DNA from: Coix lacryma-jobi var. lacryma-jobi
Lineage: Eukaryota > Streptophyta > Magnoliopsida > Poales > Poaceae
NCBI GenBank assembly: GCA_009763385.1
Contig: CM019831.1
Coordinates: 89,935,845-89,999,844 of the forward strand
Reading direction: 5' to 3'
Length of the DNA stretch: 64,000 nucleotides
The notes beneath the pieces were generated by a model that ran no database searches, was not told where the DNA came from, and saw only the letters and a program-made list of their open reading frames with translations. A program made the translations under genes and the position numbers. Positions 12,086 through 23,185 of the stretch are shown piece by piece; positions within the stretch are counted from its first letter, which is position 1, and each line of letters starts with the position of its first letter.

Positions 12086-12376
12086 TGGAGTAACCTAAGT
12101 GAAGAAGAAGCGATGTGGGGAAACCGGGGAACAACTGCAGATCAAGTTTCCACATCTCTTTGAGTCGTAAGCCAATCAAGTTAGCGATCAAGACAAGTTT
12201 GGGATAATCAAGTGTGATAATCTTTTCATGGAATCTTTGTTCACAATTTATGATCATGAAACATCAGTGGTTTGATAAGCTTGGTATACAAGTGTGAAGT
12301 GAAAGTGTTATCAAGATCTTTTCTCGTTTCTCTCATGTGCTCTGAGTCTCTCCCGAATCTCAGGACGAGATTCTCT

Positions 12377-12387
12377 TAAGGGGGGTA
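12377..12387 (+). other. GypsyH polypurine tract
   Basis: TAAGGGGGGTAG lies a few bases before the 3' LTR (12392). It is the expected primer for plus-strand DNA synthesis, and the same tract appears, inverted, at the edge of the TekayF 3' LTR. Confidence 0.8.
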
Positions 12388-12391
12388 GATT

Positions 12392-15238
12392 TGTCACACC
12401 CTGAAATTTGCATTTCTTGAATTAGAGTTAAAATGATTTCTTTATGAATTTTTGTGCTCATAAAATTTAGGTAAATAAAAACTTTCTCTAAATTAAAATT
12501 TATCCTATGGTTTAGAAACATGTTTGTGCATTCATGTTGGTGCATTTGAGTTTTTGTATGGTGTGGTTTTGGCTAAAATTCAAATTAAGTTCAAAATGGT
12601 TTGGAAACAATTTAAAAATGAATTTCCTAGAAAGGGATTTTGAAAATAAAGACTTTTTGTTTTTCAAAAAAAGTTTGGAAAAATTTTAAGTTCCAAAAAC
12701 TTTATTTTTTCTCAAAGATCCAAATCAAAGTTCAAAGGAATTCAATTTTGGTTTTGAAATGTTTTGAAAAGGTTTTGAAATAAAAGAAAAAGGCAAAACT
12801 CTTCTCTCCCTCTCTCCTTTCGGTTTTGGCCCGAAGGCCCAGCTCCCTCCCTCACCCTCACTCCTTTCGGCCCCACTCCCCCTCTTCCTCCCTTTTTCAC
12901 CCCGACCAGCGCCAGCATGTCGGCCCAAGTCCCGCGGCCCGCTCGCAAGACTGCGTTCCCCCCTCTGTTTCACTGACGGGTGGGCCCCACATCCAGTGTC
13001 GCTGACGCATTGACCCCACGCGTCAGTCGGCGTCTTCCTCCCCCGATCGTGACTGCCATGGAATCTGCTCCGACTGCGTAGCTCCGGTGCTACCCAAATC
13101 CGTCCTGGCCCCGAACTCCGAACTATAAAAGTCAAACTCCTTTGTGCCGCTCTCATCTAAACCCTTGCGCCACGTCCTCTCTCCCCAGCTGCTGCGCTCA
13201 AGCTCCAAGCGCCGGACCCGAAACCCTAACTACCGCCGCCACCTTCGATCTCCACTCCGGTGGCCTCTCCATCGCTGTGAACCTCGGTTGAGTTTCGTCG
13301 GGAGGTAAGAATGGTGCAGATTCCACGCCCGTGCTCTCTATCTCATTGTGCCGCTTGGATGAGCTCGCCGGAGCAATCCGCCCGCCAAGACCCGCTTTCC
13401 GCCGCTCCTGTTCATTCTTTGTTGTAACCAGAGCCCTAGATGAGTTCGCAAGCTCTTCCTCTGTCCCCCTGTGTTCCTGGTTCGGTCGATTGAGGCCAAA
13501 ATCGCCGTTCCAGCAAGATTCCGGCGAGGTGCTCGCCATCGGCCATGGCACCGCCGTGACTTCCCTCTGTTTCGGCGACAAATTCCCCACTCCTCCCTTC
13601 CATCTAATCGCGTCCATCCATCTCCGATCTGACGGCCATCAGAGGTCGGTACCCCTTCGCATGGCATTTTATCAAAAGAGCCCCTCACGTTCTTTGGAAC
13701 CAACCCGCAATCCTCTCGGCACTGCTCATTGAGTCTTGGGAAAACGTTCATTCAAGCCCCTGTGTTTTCTCTTTATCGAGGCGCAGTCCTGCCGAAACTC
13801 AGTTTTCGTTTTATTTATTTAAATCTGTAAATTCGAGTTTGATTTATTTACAAAATTGCCACTGATTTCAAAAGCTTATAACTTCTCCGTTTTAACTCCG
13901 ATTTGATCCGTTCAACTTGCGTTAGATTCGTTTTAAAAAGTTCTTTCCAACTAAATAACTTAAACTACTGTTTTCTATAATTAAAATTTGAGTTACAACT
14001 AATCTAGTAATTAGTGTCTTTAATCTTGTTTAGTTCATATCTTTTCCGTTATAGCTCTGTTTAGCGTGATCTTTGCATCTGTGTGTTCGTAGTGAGACGT
14101 AGATCAGTTTTCAAAACTCTTTATATTGTTTTATTTATTGTTGGTGTACTGTTCAAATCATAGGCTATGTTTGCTTTGCATGACTGCTATTGGATGCTTG
14201 TGTGGTGTTCTGTGATCGTATGTCCAGACGGTGAGTTTTACGTTGGTGATCAAGAAGAAGAAGTCTGTGATCCAGAGATCGTGATCAAGAGTTAACCTTT
14301 GGAAATCTACAAGTCAACGGAAGAAGGATATCGAGTTAAGGCAAGTATAGCAATCGGGTTTTGTTTTCGCAATCATGATCATGTTACTTAATTAATGTAT
14401 GCAACGAATGATAAAAATGACTTATTAGCAACTTAAGAAATTATCTGTACGAGCACCTTCGAGATTTACAGTGCAACTGATGGGGGTTATATGGCTCTGG
14501 CTTTAGCTCAGTATGAGGACCTTTTCTAGCTTGTTAGAGGTTACCCTTGTGGCGCAAATGGGGGATAGCAGACTGGGGATCCCTGCGACTGGTTGAATCA
14601 CCCAGACTGACTAATGAAACCTAGCGGCCCTAACTTGTTAGACGAACCTTTGAAAAGCTTCATCGTGAACCCTGCCGACTTTCCTTGGAAGTGAGTTAAG
14701 AGGCTGATCTTCCTCGGGCGAAAGGGCAATTCACGTCTCACAGGGAAAGTGTACACCTTTGCGCAAAGTTTATTAAACTGATATACCAGCCTTGCTCAAG
14801 GACACGAGCGGCCTTGAAGACTTTTACATTTATGACTTTTGTTGGTTAACATGTTCATTATTTACTGTTCTATGCTATTCATTATTTATGTTACTTTGAT
14901 CATGAAACTTGGGATCTATATCACTTGTTGCTATACTTGTGGAGTTCAACATGGACTCACTCTTGCTTTTCCCCACACCTCAGAGAGTTAAGCTTTGGAG
15001 AAGTTTAGGCTTGTGGTCAACCAGTCAGTTGTTCCCTGTGAAGTTGGTGTCTCCATCTGAAGATCGAAGTGTCTTTCCGCTGTCTGCTCCTTAAGGTTAT
15101 GTTCTTTGTTATATATACGTTATGTATTTGAGCATTGTTTTTCGATATTACCCTTTATTTGTGGCTATATGTGAGATTTGACTTCCTGGGCTCACATATG
15201 GTGTATACCTGGTTTTGTTCTTAAAACCGGGTGTGACA
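12392..15238 (+). repeat. GypsyH 3' LTR
   Basis: This 2847-base copy of the 5' LTR lacks about 160 bases of the GC-rich segment and has a 24-base insertion near 14090. Its TATA box is at 13124-13131. The end GTGTGACA at 15238 is followed by the second TCTAT target duplication. Confidence 0.92.
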
Positions 15239-15680
15239 TCTATGCCATAGCCAACCAAGAGATTGCTTAGTGAACAAACATGTCTTCAAGTTGGCATCTT
15301 CGGAGGAGAAATCCACTAGATAGAGATTGTTGTATCTAAAGCCTTGGAATATCACTTGTGTATCATCTTTCTTTGTCACAACCACTTCTTTGTCGGTGAA
15401 CAAACATTGAAAGCCAAGATCACATAGTTGCGCAACGGATAGCAAGTTGAAGCTCAATGAAGCAACTAGAAGCACATTGGATACGGTATGATCATTGGAT
15501 ATTGCCACTTTGCCCAAACCCTTGACATTGCCCTTTGAGTTGTCACCAAATGTAATCTTTTCTTGGTCATTGACATTCTATTCTAGTGAGGTGAGCATCT
15601 GGGGATCACCGGTCATATGTTGTGTGCAACCACTATCAATCACCCAATGAGATCCACCGGTCTTGTAGTTCACCTACACA
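15239..15680 (-). pseudogene. CopiaA protease and pre-integrase, N-terminal half
   Basis: Read right to left the sequence gives WIDSGCTQHMTGDP, the active-site region of a Copia aspartic protease, then ITFGDNSKG and LLSVAQLCDLG. It ends in LGWLWHR, which is the first half of the LWHRRL pre-integrase motif; the second half is at 6620. An internal stop near 15580 interrupts the frame. Confidence 0.85.
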
Positions 15681-15689
15681 CACAAGAAA

Positions 15690-17983
15690 TCAAGCTTGAG
15701 CTTTAGGGACCCAAACTTGTTGAGGCCCCTTAACCTTCTCTACTAGTGACTTAGCAACCCAAATTTGCTTTGGCCTATTCTTGTTTGGAGGCCCCATGAA
15801 CATGACTTTCATTTTGCCACTAGAATCTTGTCTAAGCATGTAGTGAGCATTGAAAGCAAAGGGCCTAGCATGCTTGGGCAAGGGTGTGGGTTTTGGCTCT
15901 TCACAATTATGAGAAAAGTGACCTTCCTTTCCACACTCAAAGCATCTTCCCAACTTCTTCTTCTTTGGCTTTGGGATGCTCTTGTGTTGCTTCATCTTCT
16001 CTTCAAGGTAGCCAAAACCACTTCTATTGGTCTTCATTACGGTGTTCATGAGAAGCTCACTTTGAAGACATTGACCCTTGGTGAAGTTTCTCAACCCGGT
16101 GGTAAGGTGCTCTTTCTCTTTCTTGAGCTTGTCATTCTCTTGTTGGAGTTCCAATTGGGATGGTGTCATCTTGTAATCTCTCTCCATCTTCAATCTCTTG
16201 TTCTCTTCTTTTAGCATGTCAAGCTCAAGTGTCATGCTATAGTCTTCATCATGAGTTTGGATGACAACTTGCTTGGTGGTTGTTAGCTTCTCTAGATCAA
16301 TCTTGAGCTTTGCATTCTCATTCTTGATCTTGACATAGTCATCATAGTGTTCGGCCTCAACCACTCTCTTGCCCTTGCTGCTAGCTCTTTGCTCATCATG
16401 CTCACTAACCAACTCCTCACAAGATGTTGCTATACCACACTTAACAACATGGTTAGGAGCATCACGTGTCTCAATTGAAATCATATCATAAGCAATAGTG
16501 AGAGCATCATGATCAACTTTAACTTGAGTGTATTGTTCTTTGAGCTCCTTGTTAGAGGACTTGAGCTCCTTGATAGAAGATGACATAGTAGAAAGTTCAT
16601 TTTTTTAGCTCATCACTAGCATGTGTAGCATTGTTATACTTTTCAACAAGAGATTCATTGTCATGAACAAGTCTTTCATTTTTAGCTCTAGTCTTTCTTA
16701 TGATTTTTGAGTAGTTGTTAAGCAATTCAACAAGTTCATCATAAGTGGGAGACTCAAATTCACCATCACTATCATCATCACTAGAGTCATCATCACTTTG
16801 TACCTTCCGGTCACCCTTTGCCATGAGGCATAGGTGTGTAGAGGATGATGGCGACGATGGTGGTGGTGGTGGTGTAGAAGTCACAATGACTAGAGCGGCC
16901 ACCTTCTCCTTCATTGGATGAGCCACCGGAGGAGTCAATGACAGTGAGCCAATCACCAACAATATAAGCTTTGCCACCTTTCTTGTGGTATTGCTTCCTT
17001 TTGCCTTCCTTCTTCTTGTAGGGTTTGTCACTCTTCTTCTCATCTTCACTTGATGAGTCATACTTCTTGCCCTTGTTCTTGTTCATGTAGTTTTCCTTCT
17101 TGGGCTTGGTGCATTGGTGAGCAAGATGGCCAAGATCACCGCAATTGTAGCAATCCATTTCGGAGATTGGCCTTCTCTTGCTACATGTGAAGAACTTCTT
17201 CTTTCTTGAGTCAAAGTTGACTCCATTCTTGTGAAGCTTCTTCAACATCTTAGTGGTCCTCCTCACCATGAGAGCAATGTTGGAATCATCTTCTTCATCA
17301 CTTGTGCTCTCATGATGCACCTCAATTGCCTTGGACTTGCCCTTCTTGTCATGGCTTGCTTTGAAGGCCAAGTTCTTTCTCTTGTCGGTGGAAGAACCAC
17401 CACTTGGTGTGATGTGCATGTACATCTCATGAGCATTGATCTTTCCCAAGATTTGAGTTGGTGTAGCGGTGGAAAGATCACTTTGATGTAGCACCGTCAC
17501 AATGTGTCCATATTTGTCAATTGGGAGGACACATAGAATCTTCCTCACAACATCGGACGGTTGCATTTGTGTGAGGCCAAGTCCGTTGAGCTCTTCTACA
17601 AGAACATTCAATCTTGAGTACATTTCATTTGCATTTTCATTTGCATGCATATCAAAAGAATTAAGCTTTTGCATGACCAAATGATAACGCTCCTCACGCT
17701 CACTCTTGGTTCCCTCATGGAGCGCACAGTGGTTATCCCATAGCTCATGGGCATCCTTGTGGTTCCGGACGCGGTTGAACACATCCTTGCAAATGCCTCT
17801 AAAGATGATATTTTTGGCTTTTGCATTCCACTTCTCATTCTCTTCCTCATGTGGCTTGAGGCTAGTGCCCTCCTTGGGCTTGGGAAAGCCGGTGATCGTG
17901 GCTTGGCAGTATTTGACATCTACCACCTCTAGGTACGACTCCATACGGATTTTCCTATATGAAAAGTCATCTCCCTCGAACAT
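15690..17983 (-). pseudogene. CopiaA gag (frameshifted)
   Basis: The polyprotein starts MFEGDDFSYRKIRMESYLE at 17983 and contains the UBN2-type gag core (about residues 40-190). The first zinc knuckle CYNCGDLGHLAHQC is near 17110-17154. A coiled-coil Lys/Glu-rich segment (16580-16000) and a second knuckle CFECGKEGHFSHNC near 15900-15947 follow, then the link to protease. Two frame breaks are visible: one between 17061 and 16811, and one in an A7 run (T7 on the + strand, about 16599-16605). Two zinc knuckles separated by a coil is a layout also seen in CopiaD. Confidence 0.88.
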
Positions 17984-18049
17984 GGGAGGTGGGCCATCAC
18001 CTCCGGATATCTTAACTCTAGGCGGTTAAGCCTAAATCGAGAGCATGAG

Positions 18050-18061
18050 GCTCCAATACCA
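18050..18061 (-). other. CopiaA primer-binding site (tRNA-Met variant)
   Basis: On the minus strand this reads TGGTATTGGAGC, two or three bases after the LTR end. It differs from the consensus TGGTATCAGAGC at two positions, either through mutation or use of another Met-type tRNA. Confidence 0.75.
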
Positions 18062-18063
18062 AT

Positions 18064-19601
18064 TGAAAGGATCAAGATGCCCAAGGGGGGGTGAATTGGG
18101 CTTTTCTAAAAATTCCTGCGACAATAAAAACCTATCAAGCCCAATTAACCCCTTGTGCCTAGAAGTGTATTTCTCTATACTCTACCGCACAAAAGACTAC
18201 ATCTATTCCATTCCTACTCTAGCAAGGAAATTCAATTATGAAAGAACAACAAGTAAATGTGGAATTGAATTGCTAAAATGTAAATGTGTATGCAAAAAGA
18301 GTAGAAATGACTCGACGATCTTTTTGTCGAGGTATCGAGGTGTCGGCACACCCCCTAGTCCTCGTTGGAGCACCCGCGCAAGGGTATCGCTCCCCCTTGA
18401 ACCGTGCAAGGATCAAGTGCTCACTATGAACTGATTCTTCGCCACTACGGCCCGGTGAATCGCTCACTACCGGTCACAAGCCAACTTGGGTCATCCACAA
18501 GTCCACCGGATGATTGCCAAGCTCTTCGATCACCACCAAGCCGTCTAGGTGATGCCGATCACCAAGAGTAACAAGCTAGAACTCTCACTTGACCAAGCCA
18601 AGGCTAAAGAGATGGATGGATGCACACTTGCTACTCAATTCTCACTAGGAGGTCACTAATTCTCGCGATTAGCAATTCACTCAACCTCACTAGGGCTCTT
18701 GCACTTTCTCACAATCACAATGTGTCTTTCAGCAGATGGAAGTGGCAAGAACACTCTAATGGAGGAGGGGGAGGAGTATAAATACTCCCCCCAACCGGCC
18801 ATCCAATAGAGCACTGAATAGCACAGTTTTCGGGGGCATCAGATGCTCTGATGCCTGGCATCGGATGCGCCGATGCCCTCGACCCAACGGTCAACTGTAC
18901 TTTCTGTCAGACTGATTAAAGGGACATCGGATGCTGGGCAGCGTCCGATGCCATCACATAGGACGCGTCCGATGCGAATCTGACCTCTCTTGATCCTCTC
19001 TGCATGGACATCGGACGCTGGCCCTCAGCGTCCAATGTGCCCCTTAGGGCACTCTCTCATGAATAGTGGCATCACAGCATCCGATGTGACCACATCGGAG
19101 CGTCCGATGCCACGTCACCAGCACACTCATGTCTGGTGGACATCGGAGGCGCGTCCGATGCCAGTAAGGCCAGCGTCCGATGCCCATTTCAGGGCCGAAA
19201 CAACATCGGATCACGACGCTGCCTTAACGACTTTTCATCCTTACGACATGAGGGCTCTCTCAAAGCTACCTAGGGCTATGAAATAACAAGTGTGCACCAC
19301 ACATACCTCAATAGACTCATCTAGGTCAAGCTACTGATTCACGCTCCCCTTTATAGTACGGCCAAAGGAAAAACAAAGACCTAAAACTACCTAAGTGTCC
19401 TCCAACACCATATGACACATAGCCTAGTCTACCACCGTCTTCGTCGTCTATCCTTTGAAAACCGAAACGATTTCCATCGCCAGGGAACATGAACTCCATA
19501 TGCCTGTATCGTCGCCATTACCGTGACCTAACACACATTAGTCACAGTAATCTTGTGTTTCATCCAATCACCGAAACCCACTAGGGGCCAATATGCGTTC
19601 A
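18064..19601 (-). repeat. CopiaA 5' LTR with palindrome cluster
   Basis: On the + strand the LTR begins TGAAAGGATCAAGATG and ends ATATGCGTTCA, which are inverted relatives. Length is 1538 bases. A TATA-like box (GTATTTATAC on the minus strand) lies near 18776-18785. Upstream of it, at about 18836-19212, is a cluster of CATCGGACGC/GCGTCCGATG half-sites. GAGAC (19602-19606) would be the right target duplication; the left one is outside the window. Confidence 0.8.
18836..19212. repeat. CATCGGACGC / GCGTCCGATG palindrome cluster in CopiaA LTR
   Basis: About a dozen copies of CATCGGATGC or CATCGGACGC and their reverse complements occur here in mostly inverted pairs with spacers from 0 to about 25 bases. 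They lie in U3, upstream of the TATA box of the minus-strand element. The same motif family occurs in CopiaB and CopiaE LTRs. Confidence 0.85.
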
Positions 19602-20473
19602 GAGACTACTACACACATGATAAACTTGGATGTAGTGTTAATCACAAAGCTTCCAAATTGTAGAATAAACTCCCCCTAAAAGTGTGCATACAAGTTTCAA
19701 ATACTTGTAGGAGACATGCACATAGACTTGTAAGGTCAAACTACCACTTTGCAAGTTGGCATCACAAGAAATGTGATAAATTGAAGATGGTAATCAGGGT
19801 AGCTTATCTACTATTTGGACTTTGGCACATATAAGATAAATACAAAGTAAAAGAAGCTATGTGCCATGCTTTTAAATAATTTAAACCATGTAGGTTTGCT
19901 CGAAAGATAAGACATGATATCGAGCAAAACTACCATATGATAAGCCTAGTGTATACATGACAAAGAATTTAAATATGCAAATGCAAACCGAGGCAATGGA
20001 AGGAACTAGATGCAAAAAGTAATTGCATGAATTTAAATCTAGTTATCTCACATGGGTAGGGGAATTTGGGTCCATAGTAGCCATTAACATACATGGAAAT
20101 GACATGATCCAATGTGATGCACCCGATGATATGCACCCAAAACATTGTCAAGTCTCCAAATTCCGAGTAGTCCACTTGACTACTCACTTCCCTTGACGGT
20201 GTTATCTTGATGAGTTCGGGTTTGATTTGTCTTGCCTTTTGCTTGGGTCAAGTTCATGGTGAGGCGAGCCACTTTTTGCCTTAGTACCTCATTCTCCATT
20301 GCAACTTCTTGTGTACATGTTTCTACAATCACATTCTCAACACAAGCTTGTTTGCACATGGGTGAGTCTAAATCAAGTAAATCAATGCAAGAAGTAGAGA
20401 CATCCTTTTTAGGCATATCAAAGAGTGATTTCGTAATTTTAGGTGCCTCAGTGGGGTTTGCTCTGATACCAAT
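19602..20473 (-). pseudogene. CopiaB internal remnant with gag N-terminal fragment
   Basis: Next to the CopiaB primer site, a minus-strand frame (20459 down to 20180) reads through LFDMPKKDVSTSCIDLLDL and an ENEVLRQKVARL coiled stretch to KGKTNQTRTHQDN, which resembles the start of a SIRE-type gag. Below 20180 no convincing protein remains. Text such as ACTCCCCCTAAAAGTG near 19668 resembles the purine-tract-rich 3' region of these elements, so most of gag-pol has been deleted before CopiaA inserted at 19601. Confidence 0.6.
20460..20471 (-). other. CopiaB primer-binding site (tRNA-Met)
   Basis: The minus strand reads TGGTATCAGAGC directly after the LTR end at 20474, an exact match to the plant initiator tRNA-Met 3' end complement. 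Confidence 0.9.
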
Positions 20474-22029
20474 TGAAAGGACCATGACGCCTAAGAGGGG
20501 GGTGAATTAGGCAACTTAAAACTTCTACTCTAAACTATGGCCTCTAATTTCCACCTAGTCAAAACCTATGCAAGAAATTAAACTATCCAATGTGCAACTA
20601 AGGTTTGCTAGGTGTTTTGCTATCTCTACCGCAAAAGAGTTTTGCAACTTATGATCCAAACCTATCAACTAGCCTATCAACTAAGCTAGAAAAGGTAAAG
20701 CGCATAACAAAGGTAGCAAGTAAACGCGGAAGCTAAAGAGTGTGGTAGAGATGCAAACTCCCGTCGACGACTCCGGTATTTTTAACGAGGTATCGAGAAG
20801 CGCGCAAGATTCCCCCTAGTCCTCGTTGGAGCCCCTCGCAAGGAATCCGTCACAAGGGCCAAGCTCCCGGTCAGGTAACTCTGTGGATAGCCCCGGGCCT
20901 TCCCCACGCGCAAGTGGGTCTCCGGTTAAACCTCGCAAGGCACGGCCTCTCCTGGATCCTCCCCGCCGTCTTCACTATCATGCTTCCGGCCGAAATGTCA
21001 CGGGCCTTGTTCCCTTCGGTACACGGTGGCGGCCACACCACAAACGCAGTTGGTGTGATCTCGCATGACTAGAAGCCCCTCTGAGTACAACAACGGTGCG
21101 CGCAAGCACTGGTAGATAAGAGGTGTTTAAACCTCACTAAACACTAGGCCTAACACCTACAGCAAGCGCAAAGCGGTGGTCTAACTAGCCTAAGCACTTC
21201 GCAAAGCACCTACACTAATCACCTAGTATATCACTTGAGAACTTTGGTGGCTAGAGCAACTAAATATGTGTCTATGCACTTGGTACATTTCCTTGAGCTC
21301 CAACCCTATTGTTTTGGCCGGCCATGGGGGTATATATAGAGCCCCAACCAAATAGAGTCGTTGGAGAAACACATTGGACTTCACAACATAGCATCGGACG
21401 CTGAAGTCGTGACCATCGGACGCGCGTCCGATGCTCCATTAATGGTTAGTTGCCAGCCTGGCACTGAGTCACATCGGACTCTGACCAGCGTCCGATGTGG
21501 CGACACCTGACGCGTCCGATGTCTTCAGAGCCTATCTGGAACCTCTCTGCATGGGCATCGGAGGCAGGGCCCTAAGCGTCTGATGTACACTTGGAGCGTT
21601 TGATGTAATGTTGTGCACGACGCACAGTGTTACCGGTGCGCCCGATGTGGCACCATCGGCGCGTCCGATGCTTCTGTTGGTGCCAGCTCGAGCTAGGGTT
21701 TGCCATCAGTGCGTCCGATGCTTCTGAGTCAGCGTCCGATGTAGCGTCTAATGTCCCTATTTCTCTGTTTCTTCGTGATTTCTTGCGTCGTCTTGGTTCC
21801 ATTATTGTGCCTTGGACTTTGCATGATCTTTGTGAGTCTTCTACTGAGCTTCTAATGACTTGGTTGAGGTGTTGATCATCGGATCACCACGTAGCCTTAC
21901 TCCAAGTCACATTTGCACCCAATTGAACTACAAAATAAACACTTGCAAACTCATTAGTCCAATATGGTTGTGTTGATCATCAAACACCAAAATCAAAAGT
22001 CAAATGGGCCGAGGTCCATTTTCCTTACA
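20474..22029 (-). repeat. CopiaB 5' LTR
   Basis: On the + strand it begins TGAAAGGACCATGACG and ends CATTTTCCTTACA, imperfect inverted ends; length 1556. A TATA box (CTCTATATATACCCCC on the minus strand) lies near 21330. A cluster of CATCGGACGC-type half-sites spans about 21392-21745. The start, the CCTCGTTGGAGC stretch and the cluster are shared with CopiaA, but overall similarity is too low for the two to be LTRs of one insertion. Confidence 0.78.
21414..21433. repeat. Perfect 20-bp palindrome in the CopiaB LTR cluster
   Basis: CATCGGACGCGCGTCCGATG equals its own reverse complement. It is two abutting half-sites of the motif that recurs across 21392-21745, and gives the clearest form of the unit. 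Confidence 0.95.
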
Positions 22030-22865
22030 TTGTGCATGTGTGTTAGCATTTTCGCAATTATTTTCCAAAGAATTTTCACTTGCACTCACCACGCCAATTG
22101 ATCCTAGTAACATCACAAAGTTAGATCTCTCAAGTGGTACTAGATGACTGATATGCAAACAAGTTTGCCCCTTTTCATAGTACGACCTTCTATCCTAAAA
22201 CCAGTCATAAACTTCTCTACACACCTATGATCGGTAAAATAAAATGCCCTATAGGTTATACCTTTGCCTTGTGCATTCCATTCCTTCTCTCTAATGTTGA
22301 TGCAACACACAACAACAATCTTGATCACCAAATGATATGAGCCACTTCATGTCATCACATAGCCTCCATGTTCCATCGATCTTGACCTCATTTTCTCTTC
22401 ACCATTGCTTCGGTCCATTGTGCCAAGTCTTTGCTCAAGCCTCCCGACACTCGGTACCAATGACTTCAAAGCCTCCAACTTTCCCTTCACCTTTGCAACC
22501 GGCCCATCAAGCCAAATCTGGCCTTGATCTTCACCACCTTAGCCACATGACTCTATCATATCATGCACTCCCTCCGTCCCTGAAAGAATCAATTTCTAGA
22601 GTTGTCTTAAGTCAAACTTTTTGAACTTTGACTGAAATTCTAGAAAAAACTATCAAGATTGATGGTACCAAATTCATATCATTAGATATATCATAAAATA
22701 TATTTTCATAATATGTCTATTTTATATCATAGATGTTATTATTCTTTTCTATAAAGTTAGTCAAAGTTTAAAAAATTTGACCGGCACGGATCCTAGGAAT
22801 TGCTTATTTCAGGGACAGAGGGAATATGCAATAAGCTCCTTCATTGCATATTTAACTATGAAATA
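22030..22865 (-). repeat. LTR-like remnant related to SIRE-type LTRs
   Basis: The sequence flanking CopiaB (for example TAGATCTCTCAAGTGGTACTA and ATAGTACGACCTTCTATCC) resembles the middle of SIRE-type grass LTRs as I remember them. Neither end is visible: CopiaB inserted on the left and the mariner-like element begins at 22866. No ORF is convincing. The assignment rests on recollection of the family, not on a second copy in this window. Confidence 0.45.
22568..22824. mobile_element. Stowaway MITE
   Basis: The 257-bp insert has terminal inverted repeats CTCCCTCCGTCCCTGAAA and TTTCAGGGACAGAGGGA(A). It is AT-rich in the centre and sits at a TA target; the right TA is at 22825-22826 and the left copy has become CA. 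These are the hallmarks of grass Stowaway elements, which are mobilised by mariner-like transposases. The text on both sides (ATATCATGCA and TATGCAATAAGC) joins cleanly if the insert is removed. Confidence 0.92.
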
Positions 22866-23185
22866 CTCCCTTTGTTATCTTTTGTAAGACGTTGAGGCCT
22901 CTCCTACAAATACCAAGGAAGCTCATATAGCGAGGATGAGAAGCATTAATCACTCGAGTAGTACTGCATGCCATACAGAGACGTTCGCAGTAAAACAAAT
23001 CAAAGCAGCGCTCGCCGTGAATAAAAAAAGCGCTCCCAAACAGTCCATCGCCCGCCCGCTCTGCAGTGAAAACATTCACGAATTCACTAACACTTCTTCG
23101 TTGTCAAAAAAACAATGAGCGCCAAGTTTTAAACTGAAATCACCACATCTTGAACGCGCGCTTCCGGTAGTACACTTATGTCTTC

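Larger units (their letters stand above)
6626..15238 (+). mobile_element. GypsyH: non-autonomous Gypsy-type LTR retrotransposon, complete
   Basis: Two long direct repeats (6626-9609 and 12392-15238) begin TGTCACACCCTG and end GTGTGACA. They are bordered by a perfect 5-bp target duplication TCTAT (6621-6625 and 15239-15243). A tRNA-Met primer site follows the 5' LTR and a polypurine tract precedes the 3' LTR. The internal region is only 2.8 kb and lacks reverse transcriptase, RNase H and integrase; it encodes one ORF with protease-like and chromodomain-like parts. The LTRs differ by roughly 2-3% by eye, plus a deletion of about 160 bp in the 3' LTR (opposite roughly 7115-7275) and a 24-bp insertion near 14090. 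Confidence 0.93.
5135..19601 (-). mobile_element. CopiaA: SIRE-like Copia element, split by GypsyH and cut by LARD-1
   Basis: Read right to left, the order is LTR (19601-18064), primer site (18061-18050), gag with two zinc knuckles, protease, pre-integrase domain, [GypsyH], integrase, and the start of reverse transcriptase. There LARD-1 interrupts it and the rest lies left of the window. The order protease-integrase-RT is that of Copia/Ty1. Coding parts have frameshifts and stops, so the element is dead. Confidence 0.88.

Noticed and set aside
18064..22029. CopiaA and CopiaB LTRs as the two LTRs of one element
   Set aside because: They share only the start and some blocks, both have a primer site on the same side, and the divergence is far too great for an LTR pair separated by under 1 kb.
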